Shown here in pieces: positions 30,211 to 37,953 of a stretch of 64,000 bases of DNA. The translations under genes were made by a program, and so were the position numbers. Location of the stretch: assembly GCF_017814435.1 (NCBI RefSeq), contig NZ_JAGJCB010000002.1:186001-250000 (forward strand). The letters run 5' to 3'. The DNA is from Mariniflexile gromovii. Its GTDB lineage: Bacteria > Bacteroidota > Bacteroidia > Flavobacteriales > Flavobacteriaceae. The notes beneath the pieces were generated by a model. The model saw only the letters and a list, made by a program, of their open reading frames with translations, did no database searches and had not been told where the DNA came from. The first letter of the stretch is position 1, and each line of letters opens with the position of its first letter.

Positions 30211-30801
30211 ATGTTCGATAATTTTTGGTTCAACGTTCAATATGGCATCAACCACGTACTTGATATAAAAGCCTACGACCACGTATTATTTCTAATTGTA
30301 CTTACTGTTCCGTATTTATTCAAAGACTGGAAACGTGTGTTTTTATTAGTTACCATGTTCACCTTAGGGCACACGCTGTCTCTTATTTTAGCCGTCTATA
30401 ACATCATTAGCGTAAAAGCAACCATGGTGGAATTTTTAATACCCATAACCATATTAGTTGTAGCGCTATTTAATGTATTCACTTCAGGTAAAGGTGCTCA
30501 AAAGGAAAAAGTAGGCGTCTTATTTCTATCAACCTTATTCTTCGGTTTAATACACGGTTTAGGTTTTGCGCGCGAATTTAAAATGTTACTAGGCGATACC
30601 GATAACAAAATAGTGCTGTTGTTGGAGTTTGCTTTAGGCATCGAATTAGCTCAAATAATCATTGTATTTGCCGTTTTACTCTTGGGGTACATCATGCAAA
30701 CCATATTCAGGTTTAATAAACGCGATTGGATAATGGTTATTTCTGCCATTGTAGTAGGGTTAGTAATCCCAATGATAATCAATAGCGAATTTTTAGCATA
30801 G
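30211..30801 (+). CDS. HupE/UreJ-like integral membrane protein
   Basis: 196 residues with about six hydrophobic segments. The N-terminal GINHVLDIKAYDHVLFLI corresponds to the HupE/UreJ family's conserved GxxHxxxxxDHxLF motif, and LGHTLSLILA and GLIHGLGFAREF are further family signatures with conserved His residues. Family members are thought to carry nickel or cobalt for hydrogenase or urease. No such enzyme is encoded nearby, so the metal or substrate is uncertain. It is 37 bp after the threonine dehydrogenase gene. Confidence 0.85.
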   Translation: MFDNFWFNVQYGINHVLDIKAYDHVLFLIVLTVPYLFKDWKRVFLLVTMFTLGHTLSLILAVYNIISVKATMVEFLIPITILVVALFNVFTSGKGAQKEKVGVLFLSTLFFGLIHGLGFAREFKMLLGDTDNKIVLLLEFALGIELAQIIIVFAVLLLGYIMQTIFRFNKRDWIMVISAIVVGLVIPMIINSEFLA

Positions 30802-30810
30802 TTAAAATTT

Positions 30811-30895
30811 GGGCGTTCCCCTATCGGGTCTGGCTATTCGCTGCAAGTCCTCGCTCCTGCGTCGCTGTGGGCTTTCCGCTACTATCCATAACGCA
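30811..30895. repeat. GC-rich intergenic repeat element
   Basis: An 85-bp block, clearly richer in GC than its surroundings, starts GGGCGTTCCCC and ends ACTATCCATAACGCA. Its ends recur in reverse orientation between umuC and umuD (26890-26970). It fills the space between the convergent HupE-like and hypothetical genes and has no reading frame of note. From memory, related sequences are common between genes in flavobacteria. Confidence 0.6.
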
Positions 30896-30936
30896 GTTCA
30901 GAACTTCCAATAATATACACAACTAAATTTAATGAG

Positions 30937-30960
30937 ATTCCTGCCTTCGCAGGAATTTTA
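30937..30960. terminator. Terminator-like hairpin between convergent genes
   Basis: ATTCCTGC pairs perfectly with GCAGGAAT around a CTTC tetraloop, followed by TTTA. It lies just 3' of the hypothetical gene at 30958 (overlapping its stop) and may serve both convergent genes. Confidence 0.55.
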
Positions 30961-31353
30961 CTTTACCAAAACACCTTTAGCTTCCATTAAAGGAATCGCT
31001 TGTAACGCCTTTAAGTTGATGGTGTTCTTTCTAAATAAAAAGGTTTTATCAAACATTTTGTTTCCCTCAAAAAACGATACTTTAAAAGTGTTGTTCAATG
31101 CAAATAATTCCTCTTGCATCAACTCTATTTTAGCGTAACTTTTTTTAGGAAGCGTGTCCAGTTTTTTTCTAAACGTAGAGGTTATTTTTTCTTCCGAATA
31201 ACCAGAGGTTACAATCAAAACCATTTCTAAATCAATGGCTTTATCGTTTATTATATAGGCGTTCCAATCTTGGGTTTTATAAATGTCGTTATACTCGTTT
31301 ACAATGGCAACGTAAACGCCTTCAACTTTAGGGATTTCAATATCTTTCTTCAT
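30958..31353 (-). CDS. Conserved hypothetical protein
   Basis: A 131-residue soluble protein with mixed alpha/beta character and no signal peptide or membrane segment. Segments such as VEGVYVAIVNEYNDIYKTQDWNAYIIN and VLIVTSGY resemble a conserved flavobacterial hypothetical family without known function. A TAnnTTTG-like box (TATTTTTG on the minus strand, 31358-31365) lies only 5 bp before the ATG, which would give a nearly leaderless mRNA. It faces the HupE-like gene and is separated from the efflux operon by a terminator. Confidence 0.75.
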   Translation of the reverse strand: MKKDIEIPKVEGVYVAIVNEYNDIYKTQDWNAYIINDKAIDLEMVLIVTSGYSEEKITSTFRKKLDTLPKKSYAKIELMQEELFALNNTFKVSFFEGNKMFDKTFLFRKNTINLKALQAIPLMEAKGVLVK

Positions 31354-31402
31354 CTTGCAAAAATAGCAAACTATTCAAAATAATTATTTTTATAATTTAA
31401 CA

Positions 31403-31450
31403 GCAAAAAATCCTTATTAACAAACTTTATGGCGTTCGCTAATAAGGATT
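31403..31450 (-). terminator. Terminator of the RND efflux operon
   Basis: AATCCTTATTA (31409-31419) pairs with TAATAAGGATT (31440-31450) around a 20-nt loop; on the minus strand the hairpin is followed by a T run. It lies 29 bp past the last gene of the operon. Confidence 0.7.
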
Positions 31451-31478
31451 ACAAAAATTATTAATCATTTAAATTACG

Positions 31479-32891
31479 TTACTTCCAGCCACCACCAAGC
31501 GCTTCGTATAAATTAACCACCGTTAGCAATTGCTGTAATTTGCTATCAATCACATTCAGCTCAGCACTTAAAGCACTTTGTCTGGCGGTCAACAAATCCA
31601 AATAATTAGCATACCCGTTATTTAAAAGGGTTTCCGAATTGTTTTCCGCTTGTCGTAAAGCCTCCACTTCTTTTTGTCTGTAAGTATACTTTCTGGTTTC
31701 AGCATTGTAAGCAAACAGCGCATTCGACACTTCATTACCTGCTACCAAAAGCGACTTTTTAAACTTTAAAAGCGCTTGCTCTTGTTGTGCTTTGGCTACT
31801 TCATATTGGGTTTTAATTTTTCGTTGATTGAAGATAGGTTGTGCCAACCCACCAACTACAGTTGCAAATAAGGAATTGGCATTAAAAAACGTATCAAAAT
31901 CCAAACTTTGCAAACCAGCAGATGCGGTTAATGTTAATGATGGATAAAAATTACTACGCGCTACATTGCTTAATTCAAACGATTGGATAAGCGCAAATTC
32001 TGCAGCCATGACATCGGGACGGTTGCTTAACAAGGTGGCTGGTACACCAAGTTTCATATTGGTTTCAATGGCTTGTATGTCTAAACTGTTGCGCTCAAAA
32101 TTTCGAGGCGATACCCCTAATAAAATACTTAAGGCATTTTCGGTTTTAAAAATAGCCGTTTCCAAATCTACTTCCAATGCTTTGGCATTGTTGAATTGCG
32201 CAATGTTTTGATCCACCGCCACTTGGGTTACCTGTCCTGCATCTTTTAAAGCTTGAATGGTTTCCACACCTTTTTCGCGCGTTGCTATCGTTTCTTTGGT
32301 AATGGCCAATTGCGCATCCAAGGCCAATAACTGATAGTATGTAGAAGCTATACTAGAAACCAATTGCGTTTTTACGGTTTGGTGTGCTGCCACTGTTTGC
32401 AAATAGCTGGCTTGGTAGGCACGCTTGTTGCTTCTAATTTTTCCCCAAATATCGGCTTCCCAAGATACATTGGCAGCTAACTCGTAAGAGTCTATCGATG
32501 GAAAAGCGCTTCCAAATTGGCTGTTTTCAGAATTTTCCTGGTGTGTATATTTGGCACTTCCGCTTAGCGTAGGGAAATAGCCCGCTTTTCCTTGTTTTAA
32601 ATAAGCTTCGGCAGCTACTATTTGTTGAATAGCAATGCGAACATCCATGTTATTTTGAAGGCCTTCTTCAATATATTGGTTCAAATAAGGGTCTGTAAAC
32701 AAGGTTTTCCACGATACATCTGCCATCGATACACTATCGGCTGGCAAATTATCGGTTCTATATAAATTTTGGGTTTCTACCAACTCGGGTTGTTGATATT
32801 CCTTCGCAACAAAACAGCTTTGTAATGTTACCGAAACCACCACCAAAAGGATGGTTTTATTAAACAAGGTATGTTTTATAATAGATATCAT
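31479..32891 (-). CDS. RND efflux outer-membrane channel lipoprotein (TolC/NodT family)
   Basis: 470 residues with a lipoprotein signal ending in SVTLQSC (Cys26). Two repeated outer-membrane efflux domains (about 60-255 and 280-460) hold the long periplasmic helices, with YLQTVAAHQTVKTQLVSSIA and the NRPDVMAAEFALIQSF motif typical of NodT proteins. It forms the trimeric exit duct for the pump. It starts 5 bp after the RND gene and is the last gene of the regulator-MFP-RND-OMF operon. Confidence 0.94.
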   Translation of the reverse strand: MISIIKHTLFNKTILLVVVSVTLQSCFVAKEYQQPELVETQNLYRTDNLPADSVSMADVSWKTLFTDPYLNQYIEEGLQNNMDVRIAIQQIVAAEAYLKQGKAGYFPTLSGSAKYTHQENSENSQFGSAFPSIDSYELAANVSWEADIWGKIRSNKRAYQASYLQTVAAHQTVKTQLVSSIASTYYQLLALDAQLAITKETIATREKGVETIQALKDAGQVTQVAVDQNIAQFNNAKALEVDLETAIFKTENALSILLGVSPRNFERNSLDIQAIETNMKLGVPATLLSNRPDVMAAEFALIQSFELSNVARSNFYPSLTLTASAGLQSLDFDTFFNANSLFATVVGGLAQPIFNQRKIKTQYEVAKAQQEQALLKFKKSLLVAGNEVSNALFAYNAETRKYTYRQKEVEALRQAENNSETLLNNGYANYLDLLTARQSALSAELNVIDSKLQQLLTVVNLYEALGGGWK

Positions 32892-32896
32892 AAGCT

Positions 32897-35800
32897 TTAA
32901 TCTTCAATAGTTTGTATTGCTGGTTTACTTGAAACTTTTTCTTGTAACCACTGGAATAATATAAATAGGACAGGAATTACAAACACCCCTAAAATAGTAC
33001 CAATAAGCATCCCTCCGGCAGCACCAGTACCAATCGAGTTGTTTCCTTCAGCTCCTACACCTCTAGCCAACACCAGAGGCATCAATCCTAAAATAAAGGC
33101 AAACGAGGTCATTAAAATAGGGCGCAAACGTGCTTTGGCTCCATGAATGGCGGCATTCACTATACTTTCTCCCTTTATTCGTCTTTGGAGCGCAAACTCC
33201 ACAATTAATATGGCATTTTTGGCAAGTAAGCCAATAAGCATGATTAAGGCTATTTGGAAATAAATATTGTTTTCCAAACCGAAAAGCTTCGTGCTTATGT
33301 AGGCTCCAAATACACCAAACGGAATGGAGAACACCACGGCTAAAGGCAATAAATAACTTTCGTATTGAGCACTTAACAAAAAGTACACAAACAGAATACT
33401 TAATATAAAAATAAAGGTGGTTTGGTTGCCTGCATTTACTTCTTCACGGGTTAAACCAGAATAAGCCACTGTATAATTACTTGGGAGTTTTGCAACCTCT
33501 TCTTCAATAACCCTAATGGCATCACCGGTACTAAATCCGTCGTTTGTTGCTCCTGTGATACTTGTTGAGTTAAACAAGTTGAAACGGGTTACCGATTGCG
33601 GACCGTACACACGTTTTAAGCTAACAAACTGGGTAATGGGCGTCATTTCTCCAGTATCCGTTCTTACATACATACTATTCAAAGCACTTTCATTGGCTCT
33701 ATCTTCTGGCAATGATTGGATGTATACCCTAAACTGTTTTCCAAAACGCGAGAAATCTGAAGCATAAACACCTCCAATATACCCTTGTAGCGTGGAGAAA
33801 ATACTATTAATTTGCACGCCTTTTTCTTTTGCTAAAGGCACATTAATTTCCATTTCGTATTGTGGATAATTCGTGTTGAAAGAAGACGTGGCATATTTTA
33901 TCTCTGGATGTGCCATAAGCGCCATAGAGAATTCCTTATTCACTTTGTCCAAATCGGTAAATTCACCGCCAAATTTATCCAACAAATTCACTTCAAAACC
34001 GGCAGAGTTACCAAAACCACGGATACTTGGTGGCGAAAAGAAAATAATATTAGCTTCGGGAATAGAAGCGGCCAAACCAAATAATTTACCTGTAATGGCT
34101 TGTACTGAAAGGGATTCGTCTTCACGTGCACTCCAATCTTCAAGTTTTATAATTCCAAAACCGTAATTACTACCAGAGCCACTAATTAAACTTCTACCTT
34201 TAATAAAGTTTACCCCCACAATACCTTCCATACCATCTATTTTATCATACAGATCTTTGGCTACGGCATTTGTTCTGTCTAAAGATGCGCCTGCAGGTAA
34301 TTCAATATTAGCAAAAATGATACCTCTATCTTCATTGGGAACAAATCCTGTTGGTGTTGTTTGTGAAGCGTAGAAAATACCCGCCACAGCTAAAACCAAT
34401 AACAATACAGGCACCCATTTTTTTCTGTATAAAAACTGAAGTGATTTTCCGTATTTATCTACCGTGGCATTAAACCCACGATTGAATAGTGCGTAAAAAC
34501 GCTGTAACGGATTTTTACCTTTTAGGTCTTCATCATCTTTATGCGTTTTTAATAATAAAGCACATAAGGCAGGACTTAAAGTTAAAGCGTTTACTGCCGA
34601 AATAAGAATGGCAATAATAAGCGTAACCCCAAATTGTTCATAGAACACCCCTGTAGGCCCCGTTACAAAGGTTACAGGAATAAATACAGCCGCCATTACC
34701 AACGTAATAGATACAATGGCTCCCGATATTTCGGTCATGGCCGTTAATGTGGCCGTTTTAGGGTTCTTTTCACCTTGATCCATTTTGGAGTGAACCGCTT
34801 CTACCACCACAATGGCATCATCTACCACAATACCAATGGCAAGCACCAATGCGAATAACGTTAAAAGGTTGATGGAATACCCAAAAATATTAAGAAAAAA
34901 GAACGTACCTATAATGGAAACCGGAACCGCTATTGCCGGAATTAACGTAGAACGGAAATCTTGCAAAAAGATAAACACCACTAAAAACACCAGTAAAAAA
35001 GCTTCCAATAAAGTGTTAACCACCTTATCGATAGAGGCGTTTAGGAATAAACTAGTATCATAAGGCACAAATATTTTCAACCCCTTAGGCAGGTCCTTTT
35101 CTACCGCTTCCAAAGTAGACTTAATGTTTTCTATAATTTCCTGTGCGTTCGATCCTTTCGTTTGAAAGATTCCCATAAAAACCGCTGGGTGCCCTAAACT
35201 CATGGCATTTGCCGAATAGGATTGCGCATCCAATTCAATGGTTGCCACATCACTTAAACGCAAAAACTGCCCATTTCCTAATGCTTTTACAACAATATCA
35301 GCATATTGTTTTTCCTCTTTGAAACGTCCGCTATACGTTAAGGTATACGAGAAAGCTTCACCACTATTTTCACCCAAAGAACCAGCGGCAGCTTCCAAAT
35401 TTTGCTCTGCCAAAGCTGCTGTAATATCTGAAGGTATTAAATTATAAGCTGCTAATTTTTCTGGTTGCAACCAAATACGCATGGCATAATCTTGTTGCGA
35501 AAATAAACTAACATCGCCCACACCACTAATACGTTGCATGGCAGGAATAACGTTAATTTTTAAGTAATTCTGAATGAACGTAGCATCATATTCTTCTTCA
35601 TTTTCAGAATACATAGACACAAACATTAAAGCACTTGTTTGTTGCTTTTGAGTGGTTACACCCGTTTGAATGACTTCTTGAGGTAATAACGGATTTGCTC
35701 TTGCCACACGGTTTTGAACGTTTACGGCAGCAATATCTGCATCTACTTCTTGATCAAAATATACCGTTATAGAGGCGGTACCATTATTTGAAGCTGTAGA

Positions 35801-36037
35801 AGTAATGTACGTCATCCCTTCTACACCATTAATTTGTTCTTCAATAGGAATGATCACACTTTCTAAAACCGTTTCTGCATTAGCACCAGGGTACGATGCC
35901 GATACTTGAATGGTTGGTGGAGCAATATCAGGGTATTCCTCTATAGGTAAACTGGATATACTGATGATACCTAGTACAACTATGATAATAGATATGACTG
36001 TTGAAAGTACGGGTCTTTCAATAAATGTTTTTAACAT
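32897..36037 (-). CDS. RND multidrug efflux pump, inner-membrane subunit (AcrB/HAE1 type)
   Basis: Proton-driven drug exporter. The 1046 residues have the classic layout: TM1 at 10-30, a large periplasmic loop to about 330, TM2-6 at 335-500, TM7 near 540, a second loop, and TM8-12 at 870-1030. Motifs include the N-terminal FIERPVLSTVISIIIVVLG, GIVVDDAIVVVEAV in TM4 with the proton-relay acidic pair, and ARLRPILMTSFAFILGLMPL near the C-terminus. It is 21 bp downstream of the adaptor gene and 5 bp upstream of the channel gene. The substrate range cannot be read from sequence. Confidence 0.97.
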   Translation of the reverse strand: MLKTFIERPVLSTVISIIIVVLGIISISSLPIEEYPDIAPPTIQVSASYPGANAETVLESVIIPIEEQINGVEGMTYITSTASNNGTASITVYFDQEVDADIAAVNVQNRVARANPLLPQEVIQTGVTTQKQQTSALMFVSMYSENEEEYDATFIQNYLKINVIPAMQRISGVGDVSLFSQQDYAMRIWLQPEKLAAYNLIPSDITAALAEQNLEAAAGSLGENSGEAFSYTLTYSGRFKEEKQYADIVVKALGNGQFLRLSDVATIELDAQSYSANAMSLGHPAVFMGIFQTKGSNAQEIIENIKSTLEAVEKDLPKGLKIFVPYDTSLFLNASIDKVVNTLLEAFLLVFLVVFIFLQDFRSTLIPAIAVPVSIIGTFFFLNIFGYSINLLTLFALVLAIGIVVDDAIVVVEAVHSKMDQGEKNPKTATLTAMTEISGAIVSITLVMAAVFIPVTFVTGPTGVFYEQFGVTLIIAILISAVNALTLSPALCALLLKTHKDDEDLKGKNPLQRFYALFNRGFNATVDKYGKSLQFLYRKKWVPVLLLVLAVAGIFYASQTTPTGFVPNEDRGIIFANIELPAGASLDRTNAVAKDLYDKIDGMEGIVGVNFIKGRSLISGSGSNYGFGIIKLEDWSAREDESLSVQAITGKLFGLAASIPEANIIFFSPPSIRGFGNSAGFEVNLLDKFGGEFTDLDKVNKEFSMALMAHPEIKYATSSFNTNYPQYEMEINVPLAKEKGVQINSIFSTLQGYIGGVYASDFSRFGKQFRVYIQSLPEDRANESALNSMYVRTDTGEMTPITQFVSLKRVYGPQSVTRFNLFNSTSITGATNDGFSTGDAIRVIEEEVAKLPSNYTVAYSGLTREEVNAGNQTTFIFILSILFVYFLLSAQYESYLLPLAVVFSIPFGVFGAYISTKLFGLENNIYFQIALIMLIGLLAKNAILIVEFALQRRIKGESIVNAAIHGAKARLRPILMTSFAFILGLMPLVLARGVGAEGNNSIGTGAAGGMLIGTILGVFVIPVLFILFQWLQEKVSSKPAIQTIED

Positions 36038-36058
36038 AACGAATACGTTTTGGGATTG

Positions 36059-37186
36059 TTAGTTTTTGAATAAAGTAGCTACGGGCTTCATGGCTTCATC
36101 TAAAGAGGCGTCTTGTGGTGCTATTACCGTACCATCTCTTAACTTACCTACACCAGACAGCAAAATTTTATCGCTTGTATCTAGGCCCGATTCTACAACA
36201 TAAACATTATCTACTGTAGCTTTCACTTTTATAATAGAGGTTTCTACTTTATTGCCCTCGCCCAACTTAAATATCTGGATGTTTCCTTGTTGTTCAAAAG
36301 TTGCTTGTTGCGGCACTACTATGGCGTTCTCGTAAACGACGGGGATTTGTATTTTCCCACTGTTACCATTGGTAATTAACTGATTTGGGTTATCAAAAAT
36401 AGCCCTGATGCTTACCGTTCCTGTATTTGGGTTAATTTGGCCCGTACTGGTTTGTATTTTTCCTTTTTCTGTATACATGTTTCCGTTAGCCAGTATCAGG
36501 TTAACCTCTGAAAAACTAGCGAGCTTTTCTTCTAAATTTTTACCTTCAGCATGTTGCAGGAAATCTAAATATTGTGTTTCGTTCAAACTGAAAAAAGCAT
36601 ACACTTGTTTAATATCACTTACTGTAGTAAGCGGCGATGCATCACTAGGGCTTACTAAGGAGCCTTCTCTAAAATTAATAGCACCTACATAGCCATCAAC
36701 CGGACTTTTTACCGTGGCATAATCTATACTTGCGGCAATGCTGCTGTAGTTTGCTTTTGCTTGGGCTAAATTTGCTTTGGCGGTTTCCAATTGCACTGGG
36801 CTAATTATGTTTTTTTCTACTAAAGGCACCAACTTATCCACTTCAACTTGAGCCACATTAATACGTGCTTTTGCTGCACCTGCATCTTGACTTAAGGTTT
36901 GGGTTTCCAGTTTAAATAGCACTTGCCCTTTGCGTACTTTTTGCCCCTCATCTACCAATACTTTTTGAATGTAACCCGATGTTTTTGCTCTTACATCACT
37001 ATTTACAACCCCTTCAATTGTGGTTGGATATTCTTGGTATCCTGTTACTGTTTTATGCTGAATTTGAGCTACTGGAAAAGAGGCTGGAGGTGCTTGTGCA
37101 ACCTGTTGGTTCCCTTTATTATCGGCACAACCTAAAACAACTAACAAGGTTAGTAATGGTACTATATATAATTTATTGGTTTTCAT
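36059..37186 (-). CDS. RND efflux periplasmic adaptor (AcrA/MFP family) lipoprotein
   Basis: 375 residues with a lipoprotein signal peptide (LLTLLVVLGC, Cys20). The lipoyl half-motifs (RAKTSGYIQKVLVDEGQKVRKGQVLF and VKSPVDGYVG) flank a short helical hairpin at about 100-155. The beta-barrel and membrane-proximal domains follow. It links the RND pump to the outer-membrane channel. It begins 10 bp after the regulator gene. Confidence 0.95.
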   Translation of the reverse strand: MKTNKLYIVPLLTLLVVLGCADNKGNQQVAQAPPASFPVAQIQHKTVTGYQEYPTTIEGVVNSDVRAKTSGYIQKVLVDEGQKVRKGQVLFKLETQTLSQDAGAAKARINVAQVEVDKLVPLVEKNIISPVQLETAKANLAQAKANYSSIAASIDYATVKSPVDGYVGAINFREGSLVSPSDASPLTTVSDIKQVYAFFSLNETQYLDFLQHAEGKNLEEKLASFSEVNLILANGNMYTEKGKIQTSTGQINPNTGTVSIRAIFDNPNQLITNGNSGKIQIPVVYENAIVVPQQATFEQQGNIQIFKLGEGNKVETSIIKVKATVDNVYVVESGLDTSDKILLSGVGKLRDGTVIAPQDASLDEAMKPVATLFKN

Positions 37187-37196
37187 TTTTATTATT

Positions 37197-37700
37197 TTAA
37201 ATTTTGAATGAATTGTTGATTAATTTTGCTCTTAATTCTTCTATAGAAGCTGTGGCACCATCTATAAATTTGATATAATCGTTATGAAAGTTTAAATCGA
37301 ATTTTTCATCTTCGTTTTTAACTTTATGGGTGTTAATGGTTTCTTTATAGGCTTTAATTTCTAAATGAAGTTCTTTTACTTCGCGCCATTCCTCAATCAT
37401 AGTATCTATGTGTTGCAAAACCATATCCCTGTTAATCACAAAATACTTTTTTCGGTCGCCCGTTTTTGTGAAATACACAATCTTGTTTAAATCCTGTAAA
37501 TGGTTTAAATGTGTAGAAATGGTGCTTTTGCTGGCACATAAAATGTGTACCATATCTTCAAACGTGGCACCACTTTTCCCGGTAAGAATAATGTAGGATA
37601 GAATGCGTGCAGCCACGGGTGCTAACTGTTCCCTTTTTTCTAAATGGACTCCTAGTTTTTCAACTAAGGCCATTTTCTCTTTACAAATGTTAACTTCCAT
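37197..37700 (-). CDS. GbsR/MarR-family transcriptional regulator of the efflux operon
   Basis: 167 residues with a winged-helix domain at about 20-105 (LSYIILTGKSGATFEDMVHIL and SKSTISTHLNHLQDLNKIVYF as recognition region) and a helical C-terminal part for dimerisation. It matches the GbsR/MarR group that in Flavobacteriaceae heads RND operons. The adaptor gene follows after 10 bp. A perfect GTTCGG/CCGAAC inverted repeat at 37774-37791, next to a TAnnTTTG box, is a likely self-operator, so I infer a repressor relieved by pump substrates. Confidence 0.88.
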   Translation of the reverse strand: MEVNICKEKMALVEKLGVHLEKREQLAPVAARILSYIILTGKSGATFEDMVHILCASKSTISTHLNHLQDLNKIVYFTKTGDRKKYFVINRDMVLQHIDTMIEEWREVKELHLEIKAYKETINTHKVKNEDEKFDLNFHNDYIKFIDGATASIEELRAKLINNSFKI

Positions 37701-37759
37701 TTTAATGTTTTTGCGACTGCTTTATTTAGAAAAGAAAATAATGGCAGTAAAATAAAGTG

Positions 37760-37767
37760 CAAATATA
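37760..37767 (-). promoter_or_regulatory. Candidate -7 element of the efflux operon
   Basis: The minus strand reads TATATTTG, an exact match to TAnnTTTG, 59 bp before the regulator's start and 6 bp downstream (minus direction) of the palindromic operator. Confidence 0.6.
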
Positions 37768-37773
37768 AATTAG

Positions 37774-37791
37774 GTTCGGTTTATTCCGAAC
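37774..37791. promoter_or_regulatory. Candidate operator of the GbsR-type regulator
   Basis: A perfect inverted repeat GTTCGG-TTTATT-CCGAAC, with partial extension to TTAGGTTCGG / CCGAACTAAA. It occupies the spacer upstream of the -7 box, where bound repressor would block polymerase. Confidence 0.55.
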
Positions 37792-37815
37792 TAAACGAAG
37801 TTAAAAATTTGTTAA

Positions 37816-37953
37816 ATAAAAAAGGCTGTCTTAAAAGTGTTTTATGTCATTTTAAGCTTGTTGAAATATATCAACTTACTTATAATTAATATCGGTTTTG
37901 AAAAGCTACCTGACAAAGTAAATATAAAACACTTTTAAGACAGCCTTTTTTAT
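37816..37953. repeat. MITE-like palindromic element, copy B (reverse orientation)
   Basis: 138 bp bounded by perfect 29-bp terminal inverted repeats (37816-37844 and 37925-37953). The core, read on the minus strand, matches copies A and C (TTTGTCAGG, AAAACCGATATTAATTAT, TTTCAACAAGCTT). The left end of the minus-strand reading overlaps the stop codon of tex at 37950, so this copy supplies the gene's 3' end. Its outer stem ending in a T run can act as a terminator in both directions. Confidence 0.92.
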
